Counted from the stretch's first letter, positions 34,511 through 43,583 are shown. The stretch: DNA of 48,398 nt from Planctomycetaceae bacterium (GCA_002726245.1 PBSM01000142.1:1-48398); one strand, 5' to 3'. A program made the numbers and translations. The notes: generated from the letters alone by a model not told the origin.

Positions 34511-36157
34511 ATGAGCGAGTGTGGAATGAGATTCTTGCAGCGTACTTGTTGTTTCTACACCTGCCTCTGCTTGCTGGGCCTCTGCTTGTTGGGTACGAGT
34601 ACGTTGGCAGAAGAAGCGACTCTTCATGGCAGCATCATCGATGTGGAGACTGGGACCGCACTTCCGGCGCGCCTGTACATTGAGGCAACCGATGGCAAGC
34701 TGTATCACGCTCGGAGCGCGAGCCCGGATGGCTCGGCGGTCGAGTACAACAACCAGCGCAGCCCAACCAGCGTTGAAGTTCACACGACTCTTTCGGCGCA
34801 TCCTTTCGCCGCGAAGTTGCCGCGAGGCAAGTACAAGGTGACCGCCGAACGAGGCAAAGAATACTTCTCCGCGGCAACCGATGTCGATCTGACCAACGGC
34901 GATGCCGAAGTCACACTGAAGCTCCGTCGCTGGATCGACACGAGCAAGCGTCATTGGTACTCCGGCGAAACCCATGTCCATCGTTCGATGGACGAGCTTC
35001 CGAACGCCATGTTGGCGGATGATCTCAACGTCGCGCTGCCGCTGACGCACTGGGTCACGCAGGCATACCTTCCGCCTACTCAGGGCGACAAGAACTCACC
35101 TGAGGTTGCCGCGAAGTTGATCGAGATCGATCCAACGCATGTGATCTATCCGCTGAACACGGAGTACGAGATCTTTGCCGTTGACGGTAAGCGACACACC
35201 CTCGGTGCGATCTTCGCGCTGAATCACAAGACGGTCTTTACGAAGGGTGTACCTCCCGTCACGCCAATCGCCGAACAAGCCCATCGCGAAGGAGCATTGC
35301 TCGAACTCGACAAGCACAACTGGCCGTGGTCGATGATGCTCGTTCCGATCATGGACGTCGATCTGTATGAGCTGACGAACAATCACGTTTGGCGAACTGA
35401 GTTCTTCTTCAAAGGCTTCGGCGAGCCGCCAGCTTCGTTCATGAACGTTGCGCGGGACCGCAACGGGATGACCGAGCGGGGTTGGCTCAGGTTCACTTTT
35501 CAGAACTACTACACGCTGCTTAACTGCGGCTTTCGGCTCCGTCCGACGGCTGGCACAGCCTCCGGAGTCCATCCGGTGCCCTTGGGCTTTGGCCGCGTCT
35601 ACGTTCATCTACCCGACGGTTTCTCGTACGACGCCTGGATGGACGGACTCGATGCTGGCCACAGCTTTGTCACCACCGGCCCGATGCTCGATGTCTTCGT
35701 CAACACCCAGCGGGGTGGAGCAACGTTGAAGTACAACAACGGACAGACAGCAGAGCTAAAGATCTGGGGTTGGACGGAGAGCGAGTATCCCTTGCCGCGA
35801 ATCGAAGTCGTTTCGATGGGCAGCAGTGTCGCGCTCGACGTCACGAACACGAAGACAGCAAGAGGTTTGTTTCGCAACAAGATCGATACGACCGCCGAGT
35901 TCGCCCAATCCGGTTGGATCGCCGTTCGTTGCTTCGAGCAGCTCCCAAACGGGCGATTTCGATTCGCCCACAGTTCACCCGTCTACATCGACATCGCCGG
36001 CAAGCCCTATCGGCCGCGCAAACAACACGTGAACTATTTGATCGAGCGAGTCAAGAAGGAGCTCGAACGACACGCTGGTGTCTTGCCAGAAGCTGCGCTG
36101 GAAGAGTATCGCAAAGCCCTTTCCATTTACGAGAAGATCGCGGAAACAGCTCGGTAG
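34511..36157 (+). CDS. Secreted CehA/McbA-like putative metallohydrolase
   Basis: A 548-residue exported protein with a Cys/Leu-rich hydrophobic signal (CCFYTCLCLLGLCLLGTST). Residues about 35-140 form a beta-sandwich (ATLHGSIIDVETGTALPARL). The following PHP-like part opens with YSGETHVHRSMDE (about 153-165; H-x-H as in PHP metal sites) and shows EYEIFAVDGKRH and LELDKHNWPWSMML. The layout matches CehA/McbA-family carbaryl or ester hydrolase homologues, which are widespread in planctomycetes. A C-terminal beta-rich part follows (GPMLDVFVNTQRGGATLKYN). The start is the ATG at 34511, with GGAG overlapping the metF stop. Metal content and substrate are not known. Confidence 0.82.
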   Translation: MSECGMRFLQRTCCFYTCLCLLGLCLLGTSTLAEEATLHGSIIDVETGTALPARLYIEATDGKLYHARSASPDGSAVEYNNQRSPTSVEVHTTLSAHPFAAKLPRGKYKVTAERGKEYFSAATDVDLTNGDAEVTLKLRRWIDTSKRHWYSGETHVHRSMDELPNAMLADDLNVALPLTHWVTQAYLPPTQGDKNSPEVAAKLIEIDPTHVIYPLNTEYEIFAVDGKRHTLGAIFALNHKTVFTKGVPPVTPIAEQAHREGALLELDKHNWPWSMMLVPIMDVDLYELTNNHVWRTEFFFKGFGEPPASFMNVARDRNGMTERGWLRFTFQNYYTLLNCGFRLRPTAGTASGVHPVPLGFGRVYVHLPDGFSYDAWMDGLDAGHSFVTTGPMLDVFVNTQRGGATLKYNNGQTAELKIWGWTESEYPLPRIEVVSMGSSVALDVTNTKTARGLFRNKIDTTAEFAQSGWIAVRCFEQLPNGRFRFAHSSPVYIDIAGKPYRPRKQHVNYLIERVKKELERHAGVLPEAALEEYRKALSIYEKIAETAR

Positions 36158-36313
36158 GCCACTGCACGCTCGGCGCTCGTGGCGAACAATGCGCGACCAT
36201 CGTGTAAAGCAGTTCGTTGGAAAGGCTCGCTGAGTAGGCATCGGCGGCGTTGACCACCGACGGCAATACGTCGGCGAAAATGGTCGCGTCAAGCCACCGG
36301 CTCGTAGAACCGT

Positions 36314-36576
36314 TCATTTCAATTGGCGATCACACTGGCAGCACCGCCAACCAGGTCGCCGGATCGCATCGACGATCCAGACGAGGGACCATAGTCCGAG
36401 TGTTACGATGGTCATAATAATTGACGCGCCCGGCTGGTTCCGGGCCTCAGTGCCAGGACCTGTTTGTCGCAATGAGCGCAGAACTTGCTGGTCTCCTGCT
36501 GCGAGAGGATCTGCATCAGTCGCTTCAGAACCTCGCCCGTTCCAAGTCGCTCTTCTCGTCGAAAGATGCCAAACAT
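36314..36576 (-). pseudogene. Frameshifted zinc-ribbon membrane protein gene
   Basis: From ATG 36576 one frame encodes MFGIFRREERLGTGEVLKRL onward with a C-x-x-C (CAHC) and stops at 36412. The next frame continues with a membrane segment (IIMTIVTLGLWSLVWIVDAI) and a second C-x-x-C (RRPGWRCCQCDRQLK), ending at 36314. Together these make one plausible small protein (zinc ribbon, membrane segment, second knuckle) broken by a single frameshift between about 36412 and 36430. The reconstructed order CxxC, membrane segment, CxxC looks like a familiar planctomycete small-protein type, but no exact family name is offered. Confidence 0.5.
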
Positions 36577-36584
36577 AACAACGC

Positions 36585-36827
36585 TCACTCCACAACTGGT
36601 GAGGGTGGATGCTGGCTGGCTGCGATCTCGGGCCGCGTTCGCAGGATGAACGGAGCAATCAGATACGCCAAGTGCATCGAGTTATAAAACACAACCATCG
36701 CCGGCACGAAAGGCATGCCCAGTTCGACTGCCAGATGAAGGCGGACGCGAAAGTCGTGCAACCCCGTCAAGTAGTCGGCGCCAGCGTAGATCAACACGAA
36801 CCACACCAGTAGCGGCGGACCCAGCAC
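36585..36827 (-). pseudogene. Membrane protein remnant
   Basis: An 80-codon frame (GTG at 36827, open to 36875) with three hydrophobic stretches: LLVWFVLIYAGADYLTG, GMPFVPAMVVFYNSMHLAYL and IAPFILRTRPE. The PFVPAMVVFY block is reminiscent of the first membrane segments of PAP2/AUR1-like phosphatases, which are longer. It stops 8 bases before the frameshifted zinc-ribbon gene, so both probably belonged to one operon that is now decaying. Low certainty on the family. Confidence 0.3.
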
Positions 36828-37075
36828 GCCGTAGGCATAGACCAGCTTACCGAGTCCCGGCCAGCCCAGAGGGGTCTACTTGAAGGCTCCATCGGCTGCC
36901 TGATCCGCCGTGAACGGGGCTAGAGGGTGCGTCGATTCCGCCTGGCGGCGCGACAGAGAACTCGTCCCGTTCGCGCCGCCGGCATTGCTTATCCCGCTCT
37001 TCATGATCGCGCACTCGTTAGCACTCGTCAAACGGTTGGCGACCTAGACCTCCGCATCGAAGCCGCAGAAACTGC

Positions 37076-38107
37076 TTACTGGCTAGCGCGGCGCGCCACT
37101 TCGAACTGACGATGCTTTCGCGCTGACTTCGCCACGTCGAAACCCTTCCGCGCGGCGAACTGTCTGTGGACGGCTGCGGCTCTCTTCGGGGCGTATGCGC
37201 CCGAATGCGAATGCAGCAAGTATCGCAGCTCGAGCGGCTTGGCCGATGTGATTGTGTAGCCTTCCTTCATACAGAACGATGCTCCCATCCAGCCATCTTC
37301 GCGGAGGTGCCAGTGCGTCGGATAGCGAGGATTCGTTGGATGGTCGAAGAACGTGATACCTTCGACTACGGTTTTTCGCTCCTTGCCGTGACCAGCAGCA
37401 ACCGAGCCACTATAGTCCATCCATCGAGCCGGCTTGCCGAAGATGTTCTCTTCGTCCTGCTGACCTTCGCTGTTGATCAGCTTCCCGCGGCCGAAGTGGG
37501 CCGAGATGCTCTTGGCGACTCGCACGGCAAGGAACCCGAAGTTCGTCTGTTCAAGGCTGACTTGCGGCACATTCTCCGGAGGACGCATGGTGATCTGCAG
37601 TTCAAGCGCGTGTTCGTCGTCTTCCAACGGAATCAAAGCTGCAACGATGTCCTGTGTCATCACTTCCGTCTTGTCTTCGCCGTACCATCCAGTAACGGAC
37701 GCCATGATCGCCTCGTCGTCTCCGTCGCGATAGGCGTACCACATCTGCTGCCGAATCTGCGTGCCGCGCCCGTCCGCCCAGAAGTCGAGCCCGTTCACTT
37801 TGTTGTGAGCGAACCAGACTGACCGGTGATGATCATGATTCTGCGCGCCGGGATGTCCCATTCGCGTGAGCGTACTGCCGGACGGCCCGTTGAACGGAAA
37901 GAAGAACGGTCGCGGATACTCGGTTCCGTAATGCCATCGCAGCTTCTCGACGCCATCAATCTGAAACGAAACTTGATGTTCGGGAAGCGGCACGATCTGG
38001 CAACGTGGGATGTCGCCGTCTTCTGCGGCGGAACAATGCTCGACGAACGACATCGCCATCAAGAAAACGAAACACAGTGAGAACGTTGGTTTGATCTGGT
38101 TGGTCAT
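37076..38107 (-). CDS. Secreted DUF6807 (PmoA-like) protein
   Basis: A 343-residue exported protein (signal FSLCFVFLMAMSFVEHCSA, cut before AEDG). Markers of DUF6807: GSTLTRMGHPGAQNHDHHRS followed by VWFAH, then VNGLDFWADGRGTQIRQQMW and HPTNPRYPTHWHLREDGW. These proteins are often named 'methane oxygenase PmoA', but the name is misleading; members sit in sugar-degradation loci, and no methane genes are here. The ATG at 38107 overlaps the M81 peptidase stop by 4 bases, so the two are translationally coupled. The overlap lies in the word AATGACCAATGACC. Function: probably carbohydrate-related, inferred. Confidence 0.87.
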   Translation of the reverse strand: MTNQIKPTFSLCFVFLMAMSFVEHCSAAEDGDIPRCQIVPLPEHQVSFQIDGVEKLRWHYGTEYPRPFFFPFNGPSGSTLTRMGHPGAQNHDHHRSVWFAHNKVNGLDFWADGRGTQIRQQMWYAYRDGDDEAIMASVTGWYGEDKTEVMTQDIVAALIPLEDDEHALELQITMRPPENVPQVSLEQTNFGFLAVRVAKSISAHFGRGKLINSEGQQDEENIFGKPARWMDYSGSVAAGHGKERKTVVEGITFFDHPTNPRYPTHWHLREDGWMGASFCMKEGYTITSAKPLELRYLLHSHSGAYAPKRAAAVHRQFAARKGFDVAKSARKHRQFEVARRASQ

Positions 38108-39606
38108 TGGTCATTCGGATCTATGATTCGGTCCAGCGGATAGATTGGCCGGCGAAGCCTCTTGTAATCGAACATACTGAAGTCGGGGCGGTGAATGCCG
38201 GGCGTGTCGGCGTCGAAAACGTGAGCCGCCAGCGGTCCAAAGTCAGCTCGAAAATGAACGGCACTCTTTAGAACGAGCAGTCGGCGCTCTGTCGGCTCAA
38301 TACCGGCGATCCGCAGCATCTCGGCGTCCAAGCATTGCCGGCGCTGCGATGAAACGACGACCTCGATGCCACCGATCAGGAGTGTCGTGGTCGGCCCCAG
38401 ATTGTCGGCGACACCCTGCAACATCGGCCCACGGTGAATGAACGCGCCGTCACACAAAGCCTTCACGGTTGCTTCGCCTTCGACGGATGTACCGTGGCTG
38501 TCGTCGGTCTTGCCACCCAACCGAACGTGAATCGTCGCGCCAACACCTGCCTGATGAGCTTGTTTCGCGGTCTGTGGGTCACACAGAACGCCAACGACCG
38601 CTCCCTCCAAGCCCGCGTCGATCAGTGCGTACAGCGCGACCGTTCCATCGCAAGGTGCGCCGCCGCCTGGGTTATCCGACCCATCTGCGAAGATCGTCAG
38701 TTCGCCGGTAGGTCTACCGCGAACGAATTCGATCACTTCTTCGATCGGTGTGAGATCCGGTTGCAGGTCGTCTCGCAAATCCCACAACCAACTCGCCAAT
38801 TCGTCGGCCTTTGCATTGGCCAACGCTTGATCGCTATCCGTGGCAACCAGAACCGACACGCCAGCATCGTGGATGTCGGCAAACGGAAAACCCATCGAGA
38901 TCGTCGCGGTAAGTACCCCCGACTCGGACTCCAGATTGTGCAGTCTTTCGATCAACGTGCGCATCGGCTCGCGCAGCGTGCATTGCATTGGCGGCATCGT
39001 GATCAGTGGAAGCTGGCGACACGCCTGAACAGGATGCACTTCGCCTCGGATCATGCGAGCCAGCAGCTCAGTGGCTTCGCGGCCTCGCTCATGCATGTCA
39101 ACATGAGGATAGGTATCGAAACCGATGATCACATCGGCCAGCGAAGCCAAGTTAGGACTGATGTTGGCGTGTAAGTCGAGCGTTACGACAACCGGCACGT
39201 CCAGCCCGACGAGCTTTCGAACTGCTGCAGTGAATGCCCCCTCGGCATCCTCGTGCTCTTCGGCGACCATCGCTCCATGCAGGTCAAGCAGCACGCCATC
39301 AACAGGCAACACCCTTTCAAGACGTTTCAGAAACCAACCAAGCATCGTTTCAAACGATTCCTGCTCGACAACGCCCGCTGGCTGCGCTCGTGCTGATAGC
39401 AGTGGCAACAACTCCGCGCCAACCGCTTCTGCGCCCGCGATGTATCCGCCATGAATACAGCCGGTCCCACGATAGCGATCAAAGATGACGTTGCCGCCAC
39501 TCAACTCCGGACCGCACTCGCTATCGCGGACAAAGTCCGCCAGCGTTGTTGGCGTCTGACTGAACGTGTTGGTTTCGTGTTGAACTCCGCCGCTGGCGAT
39601 TCGCAT
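38104..39606 (-). CDS. M81 family metallopeptidase (MlrC-like)
   Basis: A 500-residue protein without signal peptide. Hallmarks of the microcystinase C (MlrC/M81) family: IASGGVQHETNTFSQT at the start, GVLLDLHGAMVAEEHEDAEG, VVVTLDLHANISPN (metal-binding D-x-H), GFDTYPHVDMHERG, then FADGSDNPGGGAPCDGT. The length is typical (about 500). MlrC cleaves linear microcystin in some proteobacteria; planctomycete homologues probably act on other peptides or amides. The start at 39606 has GGAG about 11 bases upstream. It forms a coupled pair with DUF6807. A REPIN at 39623 lies just upstream, close to its promoter. Confidence 0.9.
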   Translation of the reverse strand: MRIASGGVQHETNTFSQTPTTLADFVRDSECGPELSGGNVIFDRYRGTGCIHGGYIAGAEAVGAELLPLLSARAQPAGVVEQESFETMLGWFLKRLERVLPVDGVLLDLHGAMVAEEHEDAEGAFTAAVRKLVGLDVPVVVTLDLHANISPNLASLADVIIGFDTYPHVDMHERGREATELLARMIRGEVHPVQACRQLPLITMPPMQCTLREPMRTLIERLHNLESESGVLTATISMGFPFADIHDAGVSVLVATDSDQALANAKADELASWLWDLRDDLQPDLTPIEEVIEFVRGRPTGELTIFADGSDNPGGGAPCDGTVALYALIDAGLEGAVVGVLCDPQTAKQAHQAGVGATIHVRLGGKTDDSHGTSVEGEATVKALCDGAFIHRGPMLQGVADNLGPTTTLLIGGIEVVVSSQRRQCLDAEMLRIAGIEPTERRLLVLKSAVHFRADFGPLAAHVFDADTPGIHRPDFSMFDYKRLRRPIYPLDRIIDPNDQ

Positions 39607-39622
39607 GATCGATTGACTCCAA

Positions 39623-39746
39623 TGTAGCCATCACGCTCCGCGTGATGTCAGCGGGGCGAGCAGCGACGTTGTCTCTAGTACGACGTCGAATCATTACACA
39701 ACGTCTCCGAAACTCCCGCTTTCATCACGCGGAGCGTGACGGCTAC
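39623..39746. repeat. REPIN-like element, family A (sister of 14598)
   Basis: Arms TGTAGCCATCACGCTCC... (39623-39647) and the inverse 39723-39746 match with one or two mismatches, and each is itself palindromic (CATCACGC, TCC, GCGTGATG). It fills the gap between the M1 aminopeptidase and M81 genes, and its right end supplies the TAG stop codon of the M1 gene at 39743-39745. Confidence 0.8.
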
Positions 39747-42295
39747 TTTGCTTCCAGCTTCTTCAATCGTTCTTCTAGCTTTCGGTTCTGCTGCCGGAGC
39801 TGTTCTAGCTGTTTTTGAAGTTGGTCGATACCCTTCGACTTCTCGCGCAGCTTCTCGATTGCTTCATCGATCGAGCGTCCCATGCCGGAAGTCTCCTGCC
39901 GCTTGCGTGCTTCGAGCAGGACATCGATCGCGCCGGGATCGCCAATGGCGACGAGCGCTTCGATAGCGGCCTTCTTCACGTTGCGTCGATCGTTATCAAG
40001 CTCCGCGTGCAGTCGCTTGAGCACCTCCGCGTCATCGGGCTTTAGCCGAGCCATCCCGCCGATTAGCACGGCGCGCCGCGCGGGAGTGTTATTACGATCA
40101 AGCATAGCCGAGAAGTTCAAGCTGCTTTGAGGATCCTTGAGCTTTACTAGGCCCTCGATGGCAGCTTTCAAGACTACCTGCCGATGACTAACGAGCTTGG
40201 CCGCGTTGTTATGTTCTTGGAGACTGTTGTCGTGATCGACCTTCTCCAGCGCCTTCAATGCTTCCGCAACCGCATAGTACGAGCGATCTGCCTTGATCAC
40301 GCGACGAAGTGTCTCTTTGGTCTCGTCATGCTTGAACTTGCCCAACGACTTCAAAGCCTCGCGGCGCACAAACGACTTCTTGTCATCCACGGCGGCCTTG
40401 AGCAACGCGCTCCGCGCGGCGTCCCCCTTGAACTTGCCGAGCGACTTCGCAGCTTCCTGCCTGACCGCCCAGAATCGTTCTTGCCGTACCGCCTTCGCCA
40501 GCGCGGCCAGGACGTCTTGGTCTTCGTTCAGATTCGCGAGGGCCTGGGCGGCTCGATAACGACACATGATGTGGCGATCTCGAGTGAGTTGATCCAACAA
40601 CTCGTCCTTGCTCTTCGGAGTGACGAGCGTCTTCAGCAGCCAATCGCGCGGGTCGAAACAAACGCGGGTCGGCGCGTCGTCGATCTGAAAGTGAAACGTC
40701 TCTTCAGCCTTTGAAACTTCGATACGGCGAATCAACGTTGCCTTGGACGTCGCGATCTCCAACTCGACCGGCATACGAAAGAGCTGTGTCACTGAATCGA
40801 TCTTTTGAGTCTGCTTGACCGTCACGCGGATCATCTTCGTCGCGGCATCCCATCGCCAATCAACATGGAACTCCGGATGGCCGCCATGATAGACCCATTG
40901 ATCAAAGAACCAGTTCAATCCTTGCCCCGTTGCCTCCTCGATCGCGATGCGGAAGTCGGCCGTTTCGACCGTGCGGTGTGCGTTGCGAGCCGTGTAGTGG
41001 CGAACCGCTTTCCAGAACATCTCTTCGCCGAGCACAAACCGAAGCATGTGCAGGACGCGACCACCCTTCGGATAGGCGTGGCTATCGAAGACCTTGCCGG
41101 GCTCGTTGTACTGATAGCTGACGATCGGTCGGCGGTACTTCTTGTCTTCCGACCAATACCAACTCAGGTCGTCGTATCGCGCCCAAGTTGCTTCGTCCCA
41201 ACCGAGATCTTCTTCTGTCCAGAGCAATTCAAAGAACGTCGCAAAGCTCTCGTTCAACCAAATCTCGCCCCAGTCCTTACACGTCAAGAGATCGCCGTAC
41301 CACTGATGAGCCAGCTCGTGAGCGACGAGCCCATCGCTGGACGCATCCAGATGAGCCCGCTCGTCGTGCAGTGTGCCCATGTTCAACGTTGTCGCTGAAG
41401 TGTGCTCCATCCCGCCCCACTGATACTCATCGACACAGATTTGTGTGTACTTGGACCACGGGTACTTCATTCCAATCCTCTGCGAAAAGAACTCCATCAT
41501 CCGCGGAGTCTTCTCGAACGACCGAGAGGCAAGCGCCATCTGGCCCTTGGGCACGTAAGAAATAATGGGGACGTCGTGCCATTTCTGTTCATAGGCATCA
41601 AACTCGCCGGCCACGATTGAAAACAAATACGGCACGTGCGATTGCTCTTGGCTCCAGTGCCATGTTTGCGTGCCATCGCCGTTGATCTTCTTGGACTTCA
41701 AATCGCCGTTGGACAGCGTGAGGTATTCCTGCGGAACGGTCGCGACGATCTCGCTGGTCAAGCGATCCGACGGCGAGTCGATACATGGGTACCAGAAGTG
41801 TGCGTACTCTGGCTCGCTCTGTGTCCACACCATCTTCGGTTGATTCTTCTCGCTTTCGTCGGGCACGACGAAGTGAAACCCATGCTTCGGTTTCGTGATG
41901 ACGTAATCGACCGCGAGTCGGATCTTCTCGCCGAGCTGGAAGTCTCGCCCGAGTTCGATCAAGAGCTTGTGCGGTTTGGTGTTGTATTTCAGATCGCTCG
42001 CCTTGCCGGCTGGGTCTTCCGGCAACCGAGCTACATTCGTGATTCGCATCTCCGCCGCGTCGAGAGTCAGCGACTTGATCGGCTTGAACGGAGAAAGTGT
42101 TAGTGTCGCCCGACCGATCGTCTCCTGCTTGTCCCAATCAAACTTCAGATCTAACCGAATATGCTCCTGATCGATGTCGCGAGAGCGAACGGAACGCTTC
42201 GCATGCGTAAAGGGCCCTCGGCGGTCTTGGGCGGAGGCATGATCAACAACGAGCAGACAGCAGATTGTGACAGCGAGAAAGATGGTGCGAGTCAT
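39743..42295 (-). CDS. Secreted M1 family aminopeptidase with HEAT repeats and coiled-coil tail
   Basis: An 850-residue exported protein (signal TIFLAVTICCLLVVDHASA, cut before QDRR). Domain order: N-terminal beta saddle (about 35-240), then the catalytic part with YQWGGMEHTS (294-298, the exopeptidase GxMEN site; Asn is His here, as in other bacterial M1 enzymes), HELAHQWYGD (326-335) and the third zinc ligand in WLNES (E349). After the catalytic region, HEAT-like repeats cover about 560-800 (KSFVRREALKSLGKFKHDE and similar). Residues about 815-850 form a coiled coil (QLEQLRQQNRKLEERLKKLE). The stop codon is contributed by a palindromic repeat. It probably trims peptides outside the cytoplasm. 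Confidence 0.92.
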   Translation of the reverse strand: MTRTIFLAVTICCLLVVDHASAQDRRGPFTHAKRSVRSRDIDQEHIRLDLKFDWDKQETIGRATLTLSPFKPIKSLTLDAAEMRITNVARLPEDPAGKASDLKYNTKPHKLLIELGRDFQLGEKIRLAVDYVITKPKHGFHFVVPDESEKNQPKMVWTQSEPEYAHFWYPCIDSPSDRLTSEIVATVPQEYLTLSNGDLKSKKINGDGTQTWHWSQEQSHVPYLFSIVAGEFDAYEQKWHDVPIISYVPKGQMALASRSFEKTPRMMEFFSQRIGMKYPWSKYTQICVDEYQWGGMEHTSATTLNMGTLHDERAHLDASSDGLVAHELAHQWYGDLLTCKDWGEIWLNESFATFFELLWTEEDLGWDEATWARYDDLSWYWSEDKKYRRPIVSYQYNEPGKVFDSHAYPKGGRVLHMLRFVLGEEMFWKAVRHYTARNAHRTVETADFRIAIEEATGQGLNWFFDQWVYHGGHPEFHVDWRWDAATKMIRVTVKQTQKIDSVTQLFRMPVELEIATSKATLIRRIEVSKAEETFHFQIDDAPTRVCFDPRDWLLKTLVTPKSKDELLDQLTRDRHIMCRYRAAQALANLNEDQDVLAALAKAVRQERFWAVRQEAAKSLGKFKGDAARSALLKAAVDDKKSFVRREALKSLGKFKHDETKETLRRVIKADRSYYAVAEALKALEKVDHDNSLQEHNNAAKLVSHRQVVLKAAIEGLVKLKDPQSSLNFSAMLDRNNTPARRAVLIGGMARLKPDDAEVLKRLHAELDNDRRNVKKAAIEALVAIGDPGAIDVLLEARKRQETSGMGRSIDEAIEKLREKSKGIDQLQKQLEQLRQQNRKLEERLKKLEAK

Positions 42296-42406
42296 GAGAG
42301 CGGATCCTGGAGTATGGCATCAGGGGCATGGTGCTTCCCCTAAGATAACCCAGCCGGCGTGGAGGTTCACCAGCGTAGTCAATTCGCGCCGGCTGAATTA
42401 AGACAT

Positions 42407-42650
42407 TACTCAAACTGAAAACGCGAGCGAGAAAGGGGACTGGCTCCGTGCCCGCAAAGGCCCGAAATGTCGGTCAACGATCATGGCACGGTGCCTGTCC
42501 CCTTTCCTCGCGACCCACGTCGAACTCCGCTGGTCCGTCGTGAAAGTGGGACAGGCACCAAAGTAGCGAACTACTTGTTTTCTAGTGGTAAGTCGATCGC
42601 GCTGCTTTGGAGCCAGTCCCATTTTCACGACTCCTTTTTCAGTTTGAGGA
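42407..42650. repeat. Composite inverted repeat supplying the 3' end of the dehydrogenase gene
   Basis: Outer arms TCAAACTGAAAA (42410-42421) and TTTTCAGTTTGA (42636-42647) pair perfectly. Inner blocks include GGGGACTGGCTCC near 42435 with GGAGCCAGTCCC near 42609, and GGTGCCTGTCCCC near 42490 with GGGACAGGCACC near 42548. The right arm overlaps the last codons and stop of the 2-hydroxyacid dehydrogenase. With it, most of the 343-base gap is explained; nothing else was seen. Confidence 0.6.
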
Positions 42651-43583
42651 CATTACTTCGTGCAACAACTCCTCGCCGCGAAGGCCGCGGAAGAGGTTTT
42701 CGACTGAGATCTCGGCCATCTGCCGGCGTGTTTGTTCTGTTGCACTGCCGAGATGAGGTGCGATCGTGACGTTGTCGAGTTGCAGCAACGGGTGGTCGCG
42801 AGGGAGTGGTTCGGGATCGGTGACGTCGAGCCCGGCAGCGTAGATATCGCCGTTCCGCAGTGCTGCGGTTAGCGCGTCGGTATCTACAATAGGTCCGCGG
42901 GCGATGTTGATCAGTATTGCAGTCGACTTCATCTTTGTAAGTTCAACCGCTCCGATCAGCCCACGAGTTTCGTCCGTCAGCGGAACGCAGAGCATCACAT
43001 AGTCAGAATCCGCAAGCAGTTCGTCCGAGCTCACAAAGCGCACACCAAGCGAAGCTTCCGCGTCCGCCTTGCGGTTGCGATTGTGATAGAGCACGGTCAT
43101 GTTGAACGCTCGGGCACGTTTCGCGACTTCCTCGCCAATGCTCCCCATGCCGATGATGCCGAGCGTTGTGCTGTGGATCTCGCGGCCAAGCATGTAGCCA
43201 GGGTCGTAAACAGTGAACTCGGAGCTTCTCGCGTACCGAACGCCTTCCATAATTCGCCGGCCCGCCGCAAGCATCAGCGCGAAACCCATATCGGCCGTCG
43301 CGCCGTTCAAGATGTCCGGCGTGTTGCCGACGGGAACGCCTCGCGCGGCGGCATCAGGCACGTTGATGTGATCGACGCCCACGCCGTAGTTGCTGATTAC
43401 CTTCACACCGGTCAGGCGATCCAGCATCTCGCCGTTGAGTTGCGGGTGGCCATACGTATAGACAGCATCGACTGGATCGCTACTTCCTTCAACGGCAAAG
43501 CTCCACGGGAGCACTTCAATCTCGTTGCCCATCAAATCCAAAACGGCTTGGCCCAGCGGGCCGTCGGCAATAACGCGATACAT
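42639..43583 (-). CDS. D-2-hydroxyacid dehydrogenase (PGDH/glyoxylate reductase family)
   Basis: A 314-residue NAD-dependent dehydrogenase; ATG at 43583 chosen because the longer frame begins inside the upstream palindromic repeat. Signature blocks: VKVISNYGVGVDHINVPDAA, TLGIIGMGSIGEEVAKRA (nucleotide-binding GxGxxG), the catalytic Arg in ILINIARGPIVD, Glu in TDPEPLPRDHPL and His in TIAPHLGSAT. Enzymes of this branch reduce glyoxylate, hydroxypyruvate or act as phosphoglycerate dehydrogenase; the substrate cannot be fixed by eye. The gene lies downstream of moeA on the same strand, with a REPIN between. Its 3' end (VMSSN and stop) is inside another inverted repeat. Confidence 0.92.
   Translation of the reverse strand: MYRVIADGPLGQAVLDLMGNEIEVLPWSFAVEGSSDPVDAVYTYGHPQLNGEMLDRLTGVKVISNYGVGVDHINVPDAAARGVPVGNTPDILNGATADMGFALMLAAGRRIMEGVRYARSSEFTVYDPGYMLGREIHSTTLGIIGMGSIGEEVAKRARAFNMTVLYHNRNRKADAEASLGVRFVSSDELLADSDYVMLCVPLTDETRGLIGAVELTKMKSTAILINIARGPIVDTDALTAALRNGDIYAAGLDVTDPEPLPRDHPLLQLDNVTIAPHLGSATEQTRRQMAEISVENLFRGLRGEELLHEVMSSN

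Noticed and set aside
36051-36317. 88-codon minus-strand frame starting by ATGA overlap with the zinc-ribbon pseudogene
   Set aside because: First 53 codons could be a remnant gene, but the rest is antisense to the CehA-like gene and no family is recognisable.
36910-37047. 46-codon plus-strand frame ending VPFAPPALLIPLFMIAHSL and onward
   Set aside because: Hydrophobic and protein-like but too short and without upstream continuation to annotate as a gene; mentioned as part of the decaying region.
40000-42295. GGMEH instead of GAMEN in the M1 peptidase as a loss of function
   Set aside because: Variants with His occur in other bacterial M1 enzymes and the zinc ligands are intact.
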